This document shows positions 29,190-40,917 of a stretch of DNA of 64,000 nt, piece by piece. The notes under the pieces are model-generated. The model was given only the letters and a program-made list of their open reading frames with translations. It ran no database searches and had not been told where the DNA came from. The DNA comes from Prorocentrum cordatum. Lineage: Eukaryota > Sar > Dinophyceae > Prorocentrales > Prorocentraceae. The stretch is from positions 137,143 to 201,142 of the forward strand of contig CAUYUJ010011214.1 in the NCBI GenBank assembly GCA_963575745.1. Reading direction: 5' to 3'. The translations under genes and the position numbers were made by a program. Each line of letters opens with the position of its first letter. Position 1 is the first letter of the stretch.

Positions 29190-30290
29190 AGGCCCGCCAA
29201 CCGCCCCCCTGTTCCGTTTCCGGCGAGGTCCAAGAAATCCGGCGACGAATTCCAAACCGGCACCCTCGCGTGGTCGCGTGGGACATCCTCAGGCAACCTG
29301 CCCTTGGAGCCTCCCCAAAGAGGAGGCCTTCAGAAGACCGTTTCTGGCGAAATCCAGGAAATCCGGCGACGAATTCCAAACCGGCGCCCTCGCGTGGGAC
29401 ATCTTCAGAAAACTGGACCCCGGAGGATCCACAAGGGGGCCTTCAGAGGAGGCCTCCCTGTTCCGTTTCCAGCGCGATCCGGGAAATCTTGTGACGAATT
29501 CCGAACCGGCGCCCTCGCGTGGGACATCCTGAGGAAACCGGCTCCTGGAGCCTCGCAAGGAGGCCTTCAGAAGCCCCCCTGTTCCATTTCTGGCGAGATC
29601 CGGGAAATCGAGCAGAGAATTCCAAGTCAGCGCCCTCGCGTGGGACATCCTGAGAAAACCGGCCCCCGGAGCATCCCCAATGAGGCTTTCAGAGGCACCC
29701 GGTGTTCCGTTTCCAGCGAGATCCGGGAATTCTTGCGACGAGTTCCAAACCGGCGCTTTCGCGTGGGACATCATGAGAAAATTGGCCCCCAGAGGCTCTG
29801 GAGGCCTGTTCCAATTCCAGCGAGATCCGGGAAGTCCGGCGACGAATTCCAAGCTGGCGCCCTCGCGTGGGACATCCTCAGATAACCGGCCCCCAGAGCA
29901 TCCACAAGGAGGCCTTCAGATCGAGGAGGCCCTTCTGTTCCGTTTCTGGCAAGATCTGGGAACTCTGGCGACGAATTCCAAACTGGCGCCCTCGCCTGGG
30001 ACATCCTGAGAAAACTTGACCCCGGAGGATCCCCAAGGAGGCCTTCATGCCCTCCTGTTCCGTTTCTAGCGAGATCCGGGAAATCTTGTGACGAATTCCA
30101 AACCGGCGCCCTCGCGTTGGACATCCTGAGGAAGCCGGCTCCTGGAGCCTCGCCAGGAGGCCTTCAGCGGCCCCCCTGTTCCGTTTCCGGCGAGATCTAG
30201 GAAATGCGGCGAAGAATTTCAAATCAGCGCCCTCGCGCGGGACATCCTCAGAAAACCGGCCCCCGGAGCCTCCCCAGGAAGGCCTTCAGA
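29190..30290. repeat. Satellite, ~120-bp unit, 9-10 copies
   Basis: Each unit contains 'ccgtttccggcgagatccgg', 'cgacgaattccaaaccggcg', 'ccctcgcgtgggacatcctc' and 'ggaggccttcag'. The 'gacatcct' word recurs near 29281, 29399, 29522, 29645, 29767, 29871, 29999, 30120 and 30241. Copies are moderately diverged and open frames run on both strands. Confidence 0.92.
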
Positions 30291-30952
30291 AGCCCTCCTG
30301 CTCCACGCTCGCCTGATCCTTGCCCGCGTGACCTTCGCTCTCCTGATCCTCACCCTCGCGAGCCTCGCCCTCCTGATCCTCACCCTCCTCATCCTGAGCC
30401 GCCGCACCACCGCCTCCAGCTCATTCTCTTCTCGCCCACAAGCGCACGCCTTTTTTCTTATAGAGAGAGACTCCCGATCAACCGCAGTCCCGAGAGGCCA
30501 TCGAGAGAGGCTCCTCGGGAGGCTCCCGAAAGGCTCCCGAGAGGCTCCCTGCTCGGTGAAACGCAAGCATGGCGGCAGCAGCCTGCCAGCAGTGCGTGCG
30601 CAGCCGTCGGACCCCTCCCCCTGAGAGAAATTGTAGATCCTCCTGTTTCGGCGGCGCCGGCGATGCGAATGCGCCTCGCTGTCCTTCTTCTATTTCGACG
30701 GCACGGACCATCAGCTGCTCCTCTACTTGCTGCGCGCCGTCCCTGGTGCCCGAGGCCGCTGCGCTCCCCTCACCCGTCGATTCTCGACGGTCGGGCCTCT
30801 TCCATCCTCCGCGGACGCTCTCCGCTTTTCTACTCGCTCAGCGCGCCCCGCGCCTGGCGCGCCCCGCCAGTCCCGACCCTCGCGCCCGCGTTCGCTGGCG
30901 CTGCCGGTCAAACAAGTTCGGCGACGCGCCCCCTGGGAAGTGAGAAGGAGCA
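30291..30952. other. Unassigned GC-rich sequence
   Basis: Short repeats of 'cctgatcctcaccctc' (30305-30400) and 'gaggctcccgag' (30495-30550). The rest has no recognisable content. Confidence 0.4.
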
Positions 30953-31292
30953 GGCCTTCTCAGAAGGCGGCCAGAGCTTCTCAGACACCCTCGCGCGTTG
31001 TGAGAAGCCGTCTCTGTCTTCGGAGAGGACTTCGACAACTTCTCAGCCGAACTGCCCTGATACGCAAGTTATAAAACGCAGCACGTTATGTGCTCAAGAC
31101 GTCCGCGTTAACACGCTGCGTGTTGGCTTGGCAACTGTTGGCCCACGTTTTGGCGTCCGTATCGCGCCAGACGTACGTTTCAGTTTAAACGTGGAGCTCC
31201 GTGTCAACACGCTACGGCTTTCGCGTTGCGTATCAGGGCAGCTAAGAAGCTGCTCAGAAAGCTCGAGGCTTTCCGAGTCTTCTGAGAAGGCC
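30953..31292. mobile_element. Foldback / MITE-like inverted repeat (340 bp)
   Basis: Outer arms GGCCTTCTCAGAAG (30953-30966) and CTTCTGAGAAGGCC (31279-31292) are exact inverted complements. Inner arms CTGCCCTGATACGCAA (31052-31067) and TTGCGTATCAGGGCAG (31226-31241) are also exact over 16 bp. Sequence between the arms pairs imperfectly. No ORF is seen, and I could not find a clear target duplication. Confidence 0.6.
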
Positions 31293-32143
31293 CGCCCCCT
31301 CTGCATTCCCCCTTGGGCTTGCCGCCAAATGCTTCATCTTTGCGAGAACCTGGAACGAGGCTTCTTGGCAACGCTAGGGGGTGAGGCTCGGGGGGGGATG
31401 CGTCGAACCTCGATCGCCCTCTGATCGCCGATAGGAGCTCGATGGCCCCCCCCCCGCCCAGGAGCGTGCGGATTTGCCATCGGGGGCCCACCGCCGATTT
31501 ATCGGCGATGTGTCGCCGATTCCAGGTCGCTGTTTGTCCCCCTGAACTGGTGTCCCCCCCCAACGTTGCCTCACAGAGACACGGTCAGAGAATACTGACC
31601 TGGCCAGCCAGCAGTGCCAACGGGCGCCCGCACGGGTGGGTTTCTTGTTTCCCGGTGGTCCCCGGGGGCCTTTGGGCACCCTGCGAAATTGAAGGTCGCT
31701 CTGACAGCTGATTATGCTTTTCATAGTGCGCGTCTGCTGTGCAGCCCAACATGGCATATCATTTCCGAGTCCCTGAGTGCAACTTCGTGGCCGAGACCCC
31801 ATGTGCTATGTCCGACGGTGGGCTCTCCCCACGCACATACACATAGACACACACACAACAAAAGACAGCGGTGGACGATTCTCCCTTGCAGAAGACAGAG
31901 CAGCGGATTGACAATCTCAGGGGTAACACGTCCCCCTCTACAAAGCCTTCGGCTGAGCTCCCAGTGTCCAAGAGCGGAGCGTCGCACGACCATCCCCCTC
32001 TAGCGGGGTCGCCAAAGGGTAGGGGCCCAGGGCAGGGGGAGGAGAAAATCACCACACAAATCGATCCACAATGATCAGATGCATCAGAACATCAGCACTC
32101 GAGAGCTGAATTGGTAAGGTCTCCCACGCTGGTACCTCACAAG
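31293..32143. other. Intron-like sequence before module copy 3
   Basis: No gene recognised. Includes short palindromes around ATCGGCGA...TCGCCGAT (about 31497-31522), a (CA)n stretch near 31835-31860, and a 'ctcccacgctggtacctcac' acceptor-like region at 32121-32140. Confidence 0.45.
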
Positions 32144-32431
32144 TGGGTTGGCGGATAACGTTTGGTCCCCTCGAGGCAGGTGCAACGTCAGTAAACCTGT
32201 CGTCAGAGGCAGAAGCGTTCCTGGAAGTGGGCACGTGCTTTTATGTTTCAGGTGGTGGCAACTCAGAGGCGGTCTGCATTGCAGACTTGGCGCCGGTGCA
32301 GTTTGTGAGCCCCACGCAGTTCGCGTACCCCGCTGGCTCAACTATCACGTATTTGGACGGCGTCGTCGTCACTTCGAATATCTCGATGGTTATTTGCAGT
32401 GCTCATGCCACATCCCATGACCACCTTGCAT
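32144..32431 (+). CDS. Repeat module copy 3
   Basis: Starts after CTCACAAG and reads GWRITFGPLEAGATSVNLSS, VSGGGNSEAVCIADLAPVQF, VSPTQFAYPAGSTITYLDGV and SNISMVICSAHATSHDHL. Candidate donor GTTTGA at 32432. With these ends the exon is 288 bases, a multiple of three and phase 1 at both sides, so it could be included or skipped without a frame change. It is open throughout. No start codon or signal peptide, so it is an internal exon or a remnant. Confidence 0.65.
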
Positions 32432-32489
32432 GTTTGAGACTGCACATCCTTGGGCCATCCTGCCCAGGATGACTTCAGGCGAGGTTTTC

Positions 32490-32815
32490 GGTTGTGCCTC
32501 TTGCTGTTGCCGTGCTCTTACCATGCCACTGCCGCGCAGATGCCATGCTACTGCCATGCAGATGCCGTGCACGTGTCATGCAGTTACCATGCGGTTGCCA
32601 TCCATCTGCCATTTACTGGCGATGCAGTTGCGATGGAGTTGCCATGCCATTGCCATGTCTTTGTCACGCTATTGCCACGATGTTGCCACGCAGTTGTCAT
32701 GCAGTTGCCGTGCAGTTGCCGCGCAGTTGCCATGCAGTCGCTATGCGGTTGCTGGGTTATTGCCATGCTGTTGCAATGCTATTGCCAAGCAGTTGCCATG
32801 GCTCCTTCCTCCAGC
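32490..32815. repeat. Minisatellite of 'ttgccatgcag' type
   Basis: About 25 degenerate units of 11-12 bases alternating TTGCCATGCAG, TTGCCGCGCAG and similar. A smaller patch of the same family is at about 34040-34165. Confidence 0.85.
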
Positions 32816-32914
32816 CCGCTTCCTTTCCTTTGCCACACCAAGCTAGGCTCAAGCCAGCTCGGTTCCTTGCTCCTGAATGAATTGGTCTGGTTTTAATGTT
32901 GGCTACCAGGAGGC

Positions 32915-33178
32915 GTGCCTCGATGCTGCCGAAGCGAGTGCTTCGCCCGCGATGGCTCTGTCCGCCAGCGCGTTTTTGAGTTCCGGCACAGGCTGACCAG
33001 CATTTTGAACAAGTGCCAGTCCCGTCGGACCAAACACTTGCAAACGCAGGTGAGGTCGGTCCAATCCACCGCTTATCGAAGCCTCGAGAAGGACGAGCAG
33101 ATGGGCGCCGATCACGCGCAGCTCATGGATCACGCCAGCGATCAGGGGGGCAGCGGCGATTCCTCCGACTCACGCTGA
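32915..33178 (+). CDS. Possible small ORF or exon, unknown
   Basis: 87 codons with balanced charge and helical character (blocks VFEFRHRLTSILNKCQSRRT, YRSLEKDEQMGADHAQLMD), unlike the repeat-derived frames around it. No family recognised. It could be an exon of the surrounding gene or a remnant. Confidence 0.25.
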   Translation: MPRCCRSECFARDGSVRQRVFEFRHRLTSILNKCQSRRTKHLQTQVRSVQSTAYRSLEKDEQMGADHAQLMDHASDQGGSGDSSDSR

Positions 33179-34269
33179 GACGCTGGCTGCGTACTGCGTG
33201 CCTCGACGCCGCAGGGGGCCAGCGGCGTCTCCTCCAAGCCCGATTGAGACGCTGGTTGATGGCGCAGTTGTTTTTTGCCTTTGCCCTCTGGCACTGGCGA
33301 GATGGTCAGAATCACTGAAGCACGTATGAGGTTGATGTGCTGGCAACATTACGGCAAGCGAGTGCGCAAACAATCGTTGTACGGTAGCACATGCGGGCGT
33401 GGTCAATAACACGTGATGGGCAGCTTCGTGGACAACGATGCCGTACCCAAGCGTGGCCGCTCGCCATGCAAGGCGCGCGCCTTCCGTCCTTTCTCCTTCA
33501 TTGGCTTCGCCTCTACGTGGCACCATCCATCCATCCATCCATCCATCCATCCATCTTGTTCGTCGTTTCACCTGTGCTGCAACTCGGCCTCCCTGGAGGC
33601 CAGCGCTTCTGGCGCCCCTGCCGCCCTTGTAGGGTCGCCACGCGGCGATGGCAGACTTCCACTTCTACGTGGCACCACCAACATGGCAACTGTTGCCATC
33701 GTGGCATTTCATTTACCGTCATCAACATCAGCATCCACATCATCATACTCATCAGCATCACCACCATTATCCTCCTCCTCATCATCATCACCATCTTCAG
33801 CATTACCATCGTCAGACCGGGCGCCGTCATCATCTGGTCAGATACTACGGCCGCGCGCGGTGAGGTCGCTGCGTGCCTCGACGTCGCAGGGTAGCCCCCG
33901 CGCGCCTGATTGCCGCTGGCTGTTTGGCGCGGGCCACGACGCCGCAGGGAAGGCCCCTGCGGTGGGTTTTGTGGGGTGGTCAGAGGTGGGCTCGCCCGCG
34001 GGGTGTCGCCCGCTGGCGATCTGCGACGGCGACCGCTGCCGTGCCATTGCCGAGCAGTTGCCGGGCCATTGCCGCGCACTTGCCATGCAGTTTGCCACGC
34101 AGTTGCCATGCGCAGGCCTTGCGTTCGCATAACATGCAGTTGCCGCGCGGTTGCCGCGCGCCCGCTACAGGTGCATCGGCGTCAGCTGCTCGCTGCCACC
34201 GTCGCCCTCTCCTTCTCTGACGCAGATCGCCCCAACTCGAGCGCGCCAGGGCGAGGGGTCCCGATGCTG
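33179..34269. other. Simple-repeat-rich spacer
   Basis: Two copies of a 'gagacgctggctgcg' segment (33177-33260), (CCAT)n at 33525-33553, CAT/CAC-rich sequence at 33720-33810, and the TTGCCATGCAG-type patch at 34040-34165. No gene recognised. Confidence 0.6.
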
Positions 34270-34828
34270 CGTCGGAGGGGCAGGGGGCTACCGTGGACGC
34301 CGTGGCCAGGGTGCCACCTTTCGGCGACGCGAGGGCCCTGCGCGCGCGCGGCGACGGGAGCTTTGCAAAGTGGCCCTCGCGCGCGATCCCACCAGGGGCG
34401 ACGGGCCAGAACAAGTAGTGCTGAAACTTGCCAGGGTCGGGACCACGCCAGGGGGGGTCCTCAGGGAGGCCGCCTGCCAGCGCAAACTGGCGCGCGACCG
34501 CGTCGTCGGGATCTTCGACGTCCGCGCCTCGACGCTAGGCGCCAATCTTCAATTTCTGCCAGCGGGCATGGGCCCCGCGACTTTCCTCGACAGGAGGAGG
34601 CCTCGCGTTAAACTGTGGATCGCGCTGGCTCGCAGGATGACGGGGCAGTTCGATGCCGCCCTGGCCCGCGCCCGCGCCCAGGGCATCATCCGCCGAGACG
34701 TGGCACCAGGGAACTGCCTGATCTTCCTTGCCGCCGAGCTCCACGGAGAGTTCTTGCGGCCCGCGCAGGGGCCGGCGGATGACGGGAAGCGCGAACGAGG
34801 AACGAGGAGCGTGGACCGTTTTTCTTAA
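34270..34828 (+). pseudogene. Protein-kinase-like fragment, probably degenerate
   Basis: In one open frame: EQVVLKLARV (like the VAIK lysine strand, about 34412), VLREAACQRKL (like the alpha-C Glu), and IIRRDVAPGNCLIF (about 34685-34720), which resembles the catalytic loop HRDxKxxN but with Arg for His and Ala for Lys. Spacing between them fits a kinase lobe. There is no DFG motif afterwards and the glycine loop is not recognisable, so it is at most a pseudokinase or a dead copy. A chance match in GC-rich DNA is possible. Confidence 0.4.
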
Positions 34829-34908
34829 GGAAAAACTTTTATCATCATACCTACCGGTGTGATCTCGCACTGCTTTATTTCGACCGACCGTGTGCCCATA
34901 ATGCGGTC

Positions 34909-35821
34909 GTGCTGGTGGTTGTGCTGGCGGCCGTGCTGGTGGTCGTGGTTGGTGGACGTGCTGGTGGTCGTGCTGGTGGTCGTGCTGCTGGCCGTTCTGG
35001 TGGAGGTGCTGGCAGTCGTGCTGGTGGTCGTGCTGGTACTTGTGCTGGTGGTCGTGCTGGGAAGTGCTGGTGGTCGAGCTGGTGGTCGTGCTGCTGGCTG
35101 GTCGTGCTGGTGGTCGTGCTGGTGGTCGTGCTGGGCTGGTGGTCGTGCTGGTGGTCGTGCTGGCGGTTGTGCTGGTGGTCGTGCTGGTGGCTGGTCGCGT
35201 TGGTGGTTGTGCTGGTGATCGTGCTGGCGGTCGTGTTGGTGGCCGTTCTGGTGGAGGTGCTGGTGATCGTGCTGGTGGTCGTGCTGGTGGTCGTGCTGGT
35301 GGTTGTGCTGGTGGTCGTGCTGGTGGCTGGCCGTGCTGGAGGTGCTGGTGGTCGTGTTGGTGGTCGTGCTTGGTCGTGCTGGTGGCTGGCCGTGCTGGAG
35401 GTGCTGGTGGCTGGCCGTGCTGGTGGTCGTGCTGGTGGTCGTGCTGGTGGTCGTGCTGGTGCTTGTGCTGGTGGTCGTGCTGGCGGTCGTGTTGGTGGCC
35501 GTTCTGGTGGAGGTGCTGGTGGTCGTGCTGGTGATCGTGCTGGTGGTCGTGCTGGTGGTTGTGCTGGTGGTCGTGCTGGTGGCTGGGCGTGCCGGTGCTT
35601 GTGCTGGTGGTCGTGCTGGCGGTCGTGTTGGTGGCCGTTCTGGTGGAGGTGCTGGTGGTCGTGCTGGTGGTCGTGCTGGTGGTTCTGCTGGTGGTCGTGC
35701 TGGTGGCTGGCCGTGCTGGAGGTGCTGGTGGTCGTGTTGGTGGTCGTGCTGGTGGTCGTGCTCGCGGTCGTGTTGCTGGCCGTTCTGGTGGAGGTGCTGG
35801 TGGTCGTGCTGGTGGTCGTGC
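34909..35821. repeat. Minisatellite GTGCTGGTGGTC, ~0.9 kb
   Basis: About 75 units of a 12-mer with variants (GGCCGTTCTGGTGGAG, GTGCTGGCGGTC). Higher-order repeats of about 100-120 bp are visible. The Val-Leu, Gly-Gly-Arg-Ala and His-Gln-His-Asp frames are artefacts. Confidence 0.96.
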
Positions 35822-36412
35822 TGGCCCCTCCCCCTCCCCCCCTGCGCCCCCCTCCCCTCCGACCGACCGTGGGCCACCCCTCCCCTTATTCCGACCGACC
35901 GTGGGCCACCCCCCCGCTTCTCCCCTAACTCCCATTATTCCGACCGACCGTGGGCCACCCCCCCCGCTCCCTCCCTGCGCCCCCCTCCCCTTATTCCGAC
36001 CGACCGTGGGCCACCCCCTCCGCTCCCCCCTTGCGCCCCCCTCCGCTTATTCCGACCGACCGTGGGCCCCCCCCCCCCCCCCCCCCCCGCCCCCCTCCCC
36101 TTATTCCGACCGACCGTCCGGGCCCCCCTCCCCCGACCTCCCCCCTTGCGCCCCCGTCCCCTTCTTCCGCCCGACCGTGGGCCACTCCCCCCGCTCCTCT
36201 TCTGCGCCCCTCTCCCCTTATTCTGACCGACCGTGGCCCCCCCACCGCTCCCCCCCTGCGCCCCCGTCCCCTTATTCCGACCGACCGTGGGCCACCCCCC
36301 CCGCTCCTCCCCTGCGCCCCCCTCCCCTTATTCCGACCGACCGTGGGCCACCCCCCCCGCTCCTCCCCTGCGCCCCCCTCCTCTATTCCGACCGACCGTG
36401 GGCCACCCCCCC
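35822..36412. repeat. Satellite, ~55-bp unit, about 11 copies
   Basis: Unit 'ttattccgaccgaccgtggg' followed by C-rich sequence 'ccaccccccc', 'gctcc' and 'ctgcgcccccctcccc'. Copies vary mostly in C-run length. Confidence 0.95.
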
Positions 36413-36930
36413 GTGCCCGGCCGCGTGCCGACGGCGAGGGCGACTCCGCCGCCACGCGCCGCACCGCCCCAGAAGGTGGAGAGAGGGGGAGGACAAGGAG
36501 GAGGTCGAGAACCAGGAGGAGGAAGAGAGGCGGGACAGGAGAAAGTGGAGGTGAGGAGGGGGAGAAGGAGGACGAGACAGAGGACAAGCGACCTTCCTCC
36601 ATACCCAAACTGACATGCTTCTAGCCGCCCCTTCCCGTCTTCGAATCTGTCCCTTGCCAACGTGTCGCAGCAATTGCGGCACGCTTCCCGGCGCCTGCCA
36701 AGGACTGCCTCCCTCGCGATCCCTGGTTTTCTCCATCTCCCATGGACCCACATCGTCATTGTATGATCCTTGGCACGCGTGCCCCTTGTATGGGGCTCCA
36801 GGTTGCGTCCCGGCCGGGCGTTGGCGGATTTCGAAATTGGCCGTTTCGCTCGGGACATCCTCTAAAAAATGGAGTCTGAGTTGGCGTTGGCTCCAGGCCG
36901 CCTTTGTGTTCAGATCGCTCTTGGAGCGCC
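36413..36930. other. Purine-rich spacer with one satellite-like unit
   Basis: GGA-rich at 36475-36590. At about 36835-36865 the minus strand reads GAGGATGTCCCGAGCGAAAC, a single unit of the core found in the 29-kb and 46-kb satellites. No gene recognised. Confidence 0.5.
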
Positions 36931-37445
36931 CAAGAGGGTCCCTAGAAGGCCACAGGACGGCTCCAGGGGGCCCGCATGACGGCCCCAGAGGCCTGCAAGA
37001 GCACCCCCAAGAGGGCCCAAGAGGCCAAAATCGTCAAATTCCGATGGGAAAACGTATATTTTAGTATATACGATTTTCTCGTCTTCACGGCGTCGAAGAC
37101 GGTCCAAGAGTCCCCCAAGACCGACCCGCGACGGCCCAAGAGACTCTCAAGAGGCGCCCAAGACGGCCGAAGAGGGCGCCAAGACGGCCCAAGAGGCTCC
37201 CAAGAAGGCCCACGAGGGCCCCAAGAGGGGCCCTAGAGGGTGAGCCCGAATCGAAAATCGGAGCATCCCGCCCAAAGACGGCCCTAGGAGGCCCCAGGAG
37301 GAGCCCAAGAGGTCCCAAGAGGCCCTCGAGAGGCCCCCAAGACGTCCCAAAAGGCCCCCAAGAGGCCCAAAAGAGGCCCCAAGAGGACCCGAAACGGCCC
37401 GCGAGAAGCCTCCCAAGAGAGCCCAACGAACTTTCACTTCGTCTC
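36931..37445. repeat. Minisatellite CCCAAGAGGCC (reverse of the 27-kb and 62-kb 11-mer)
   Basis: Degenerate 11-12-base units CCCAAGAGGCC, CCCAAGACGGCC. This is the complement of the GGCCTCTTGGG array seen at 27515-27850 and 62280-62500. Confidence 0.85.
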
Positions 37446-39689
37446 ATTCTCAATACCCCGGCACGGTGGCGGGATGGACCGAGGGTCCATAGATTTTCCA
37501 TCTTCTTATCCCGAATTCGGGTTACACAGCCCCAAGACAGCTCACGAGGGCCCGAAAACGGCGCCAGAGGGATCCAAGAGGGTTTCATGTTACAGGCCTC
37601 TTGGACCGTCTTGGGGTTATCGCCGGTCGTATTCAAAATATAATGGGCTGTCTTGGAACATCTTGGAGTGGCCGGAGACGGCCGGAGGCATCCTGGGCAT
37701 TCTTGGGAGGGGTGAGGGATCTAGTCCGTTTAACAAGATCCCCCCCCTTCAAGCCAGCCGGACCGAACCCCAAGGGGATGGCGGATAGCTCGGGATCTTG
37801 AAGGTGGACGCGAGGGCCGCGTGGTAACTGACCGTTTGCGCACGATACAAGTAATAGCGGTTCCAGGGCGTGAATCTGGCTGCACTTCTGTGGGTCCTGG
37901 TCGCCGAGGCATGAACCCAGAGTACTTTGCAATGGGTCGTGGCCTCGGAGGCGCGTATCGCGTGTACTTTACGAGGGATCTGCGCCTCGGGAGCGCGAGC
38001 GTCGTATATTTTCGAGGGATCCTTGACTCGGGCACCGCGCAGTCCCTTCCTGTTCGCACAAGCTTTCCAGTTTTGACGTCCCCATGTGATGCCACACCTG
38101 CAACGAACGTTCGAACATTCGCTTCCCGTTCTTGTCAGGTCAGGTTTCGGCAGCGCTCGGGGCGCGAAGAGCGCGAGGCTGTCCAAGACAATCGCCCGGC
38201 CTGCGAGGGCGAGGCCCGCGGCGGCATTGGCGCGCACTGCCCGGCACGGGCCCCCCGTGCTACGAGCGGCTACCACAGGCGAGCGCGAAGTGGGCCAGGA
38301 CGTCGATGGGGGCGACGTCACGCGGCCCCGGCCCGGACGTCCGATCGTTCGGGGCTGTCGTCTATGGGGCGCCGCGAGGGGGAATTTCTCGCTGCTCGTC
38401 GAGCTGCGGCGGCGGCGCTGGTGGAGGGTTGGCAGAAGCTGCCCCTGCAATGCTCGGGGTCAAACTGGCGCGCCGCGCTCTCGAGACTCTCGAGAGCCCT
38501 CGCGGCGGCCGACGGGGCTCCTCATGGGGCGCAGCCGGCCCGGCTGCGTCCAGGAGGGTTGCGCAGGTTCCTCGGCCTCGTCGCGACTGCTTCGAGCTTC
38601 GGAACCATCTTGCCAAATACCTTCCAGCCAGGCTCCCAACCCCAGGCGGGAGCCGCAGGCGCAGCAGACCGCGCGCGCAGGGCTCGACCCCTCGGCCAGC
38701 AAGTGCGACAAGTTCTTGGGGGGGCATTTGCGCGGAGGATCGCGGCTTGGCAGCGCCCTGTGATTCAGGCGCCTCGACGCCCCCCGCTCCTTCGACGATC
38801 TCGTCGACTGCGGAACTCGGCGGGCTTCGGCAGCGTTGCAGCGGATCGGCAGCATGAGCCGCGCCCTGCCCTTCTCTGTCGAGGGCGCAGGCAGCCGCTG
38901 CGTCGATGTCCCACGGAGGAACTTGAAATTGCTGGCCGCCCGTCTCTTCCTGTCGGGCTGTCCGCCAAGTGGGGTCGTTGCCACGCGCTCTTGCGCGTCG
39001 CGTCGGAGAACTTCCTGCGCGTTGCGGGGGGGTTTGGGAACCCCTTCCTTCGGTCGCCTACAGGGCCGCGGTCGCCGAGGGGGGAGCAGTTGAAACGCAA
39101 AAACGGCCCGCGGGGGGCGGGGGGCGGTCGCCGCGCGCCTCGGCGCAGCGGGCGAGGAAGCGGAAGACGGCCATGCGAATTTAGCGCGGGAGGCTAGCGC
39201 GCGGGCACGCCCGAGTGGGCGGGCAGACTGGGCGTGCTCGATTGAGCTCGTGATATCTTCCCGTAGGTGGCGTGCTTCTCTTGCGCCGCCGCGTCTTCTT
39301 CCGCAAGCTTGGGGCCGCAGTGATCATGGTCGTTCCGCAAGTTTAATTGATTGCGTCTCGGGGGCGGCGCAGGGCGAGGCCGTGCATGGCGCATGCTTGC
39401 AGGTGCATGCTGAACAGCAGCGTGAATGCCGTCTGTGGTCGAGCACTTGACGGCCTAGAAATAGCCGCAAGGCGCGGGGGGGACTTCCGCGCAAGGGCGT
39501 CCGTGCGCGAAGTCCCCCCCCCATCCCTTGTCTCGCGAACAGCGAGGCGTGATAGTCAGCAGCGCTGGGGGTCACTCGTGCCCACTCAAGTTTCTCCGGC
39601 TGGACGGGCCCCCGCGCCTATCGAGCCGGGCGCGCGCGCGGCCTCGTTCCGCCGGCGCGGGAGCTCGGCGCCATGCCCGTTATCGTCGG
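37446..39689. other. GC-rich sequence, no confident gene
   Basis: Long frames are open on both strands, including 458 codons on plus from 37821, but they are Arg/Ala/Ser-rich without motifs or convincing start. Short direct repeats around 'gcctcgggagcgcg' occur at 37940-38020. I see nothing I can name. Confidence 0.35.
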
Positions 39690-40917
39690 CACGGCGAGGC
39701 GGCGGTTGCTCGCCGGGGCCGCCTTCCTCTCGCGCGCCCGAGCCCCGAGCGCTGCCGCGCTGTCGGTCAGGGCCGGGGTCCCGGCGAACAAGTGCCAGAG
39801 TGGCCCCGCGACGCCCTTCGTCTCGTCAGTGTTCGGGTGTTTCGCGATCCTGCAATTGCCGAAGTAGCCGGATCGCCGCCCAGCCAACGGCGCCCAGGCG
39901 GGCGCCAGGGGCGAGGCTCGAACGCGGTCGCCCCGCCTCGCCCCCCACGGCGCCCGCCCCGGCCCTGGTTGACCGAACGCAACCGTAGGTGGCGAGGCCA
40001 GTCTGCGCGCTGGGTCTGGCCCGCTCTCCCCGCTGGTCATGCGACAGAAGCCCCGACGATCGCCCCCGCCAGGGCGGCGCGCGGCGGCGGCCGGCGCGCA
40101 TGGGCGCCGAAAGTCGGGCCGCCCCTTCCCCCCCTTCCCCGCTCGGCCTGATGCAGCCCTGGACGACAGCGCCGAATGCAGAGCTGCTCTGCCGACGAGC
40201 CCGCGGCGTCGTCGCAGTTGCCGAAGATGCCGACCGTGGTGGGCATCATCGAGCGCGCTCCGCAGCGGAACTGGTCGATGTATCTGACGTGCTTTTCCCA
40301 GATCAGCTCGCGCTTCCCGTCGGGGCCCCAGATGGATGGGCAGGGCTCCTCCCTCCGATCCGCGGGGTGCACCGCCGCCCCCATGCTTCCTCGTGGACTA
40401 TCGAGATGGCGGCCATCAAGACGTTCGCCCCCTGGCCCAGGCGAAGCTTCCCAAACCGTGCGAGGGCCATGCCGCTCCGGCCCCGTGGCTCGCGGCGCAT
40501 TCGAAAGGGGTCGCGGACATTTCCGGGGGGGTCGCGCGCGGCTCCAGGTCGAACGCGACGGGGGGGCGATGGCGGTGCGGAAGTGGCCCGCGCGGACAGC
40601 CCCAGCAGCGCGCCGATCGACTCCTCGCTGGCGAAGTCGCGCTCGGGGTCGGTCGCGGCGTGGATGGACGAGACCTCGACCCCGTAGTCCTCGGTCTCGG
40701 CCCCGCGGCGGATCGCTTCCCCCGGGCCTCCTTCGCGGCGCCTCCCGGTAAACGAGGAAAGTGCCGGAGAGACGCGCCGGGCGGGCAAATGCGGGGGCGG
40801 TGCAGCAGCCCCGGCCAACTCGCCCAAGTCGCAGGCGCAGCCCCTGGCGGGCGGGGTCAGCGCGCCCCCCCCCTGGTAGGCGCAGGTGCTCTTGGTCGCG
40901 ACAGTCCAGCCCCTCAT
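39690..40917 (-). pseudogene. Possible multi-exon gene or remnant, minus strand, unknown
   Basis: Several minus-strand segments have balanced, globular composition: MRGWTVATKSTCAYQ (near 40900), DYGVEVSSIHAATDPERDF then ASEESIGALLGL (about 40690-40595), ARFGKLRLGQGANVLMAAI (about 40460-40400), SIWGPDGKRELIWEKHVRYI (about 40340-40280), TTVGIFGNCDDAAGSSAEQL (about 40240-40180) and YFGNCRIAKHPNTDETKG (about 39865-39810). Around 40383 the sense passes from one frame to another across a G run, so a 1-base indel is likely. The two FGNC segments resemble each other. No family recognised. It could be a dinoflagellate gene with GC-rich introns or a decayed copy. Confidence 0.35.

Noticed and set aside
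34535-36554. Several overlapping ORFs of 300-466 codons (HDHQHDHQ, ARPPARPPA, VVLVVVLV)
   Set aside because: Open only because the 12-bp and 55-bp arrays lack stops in several frames.
37821-39197. 458-codon plus-strand ORF
   Set aside because: Arg/Ala-rich, no motif, and competing frames on both strands; length is not surprising at this GC content.
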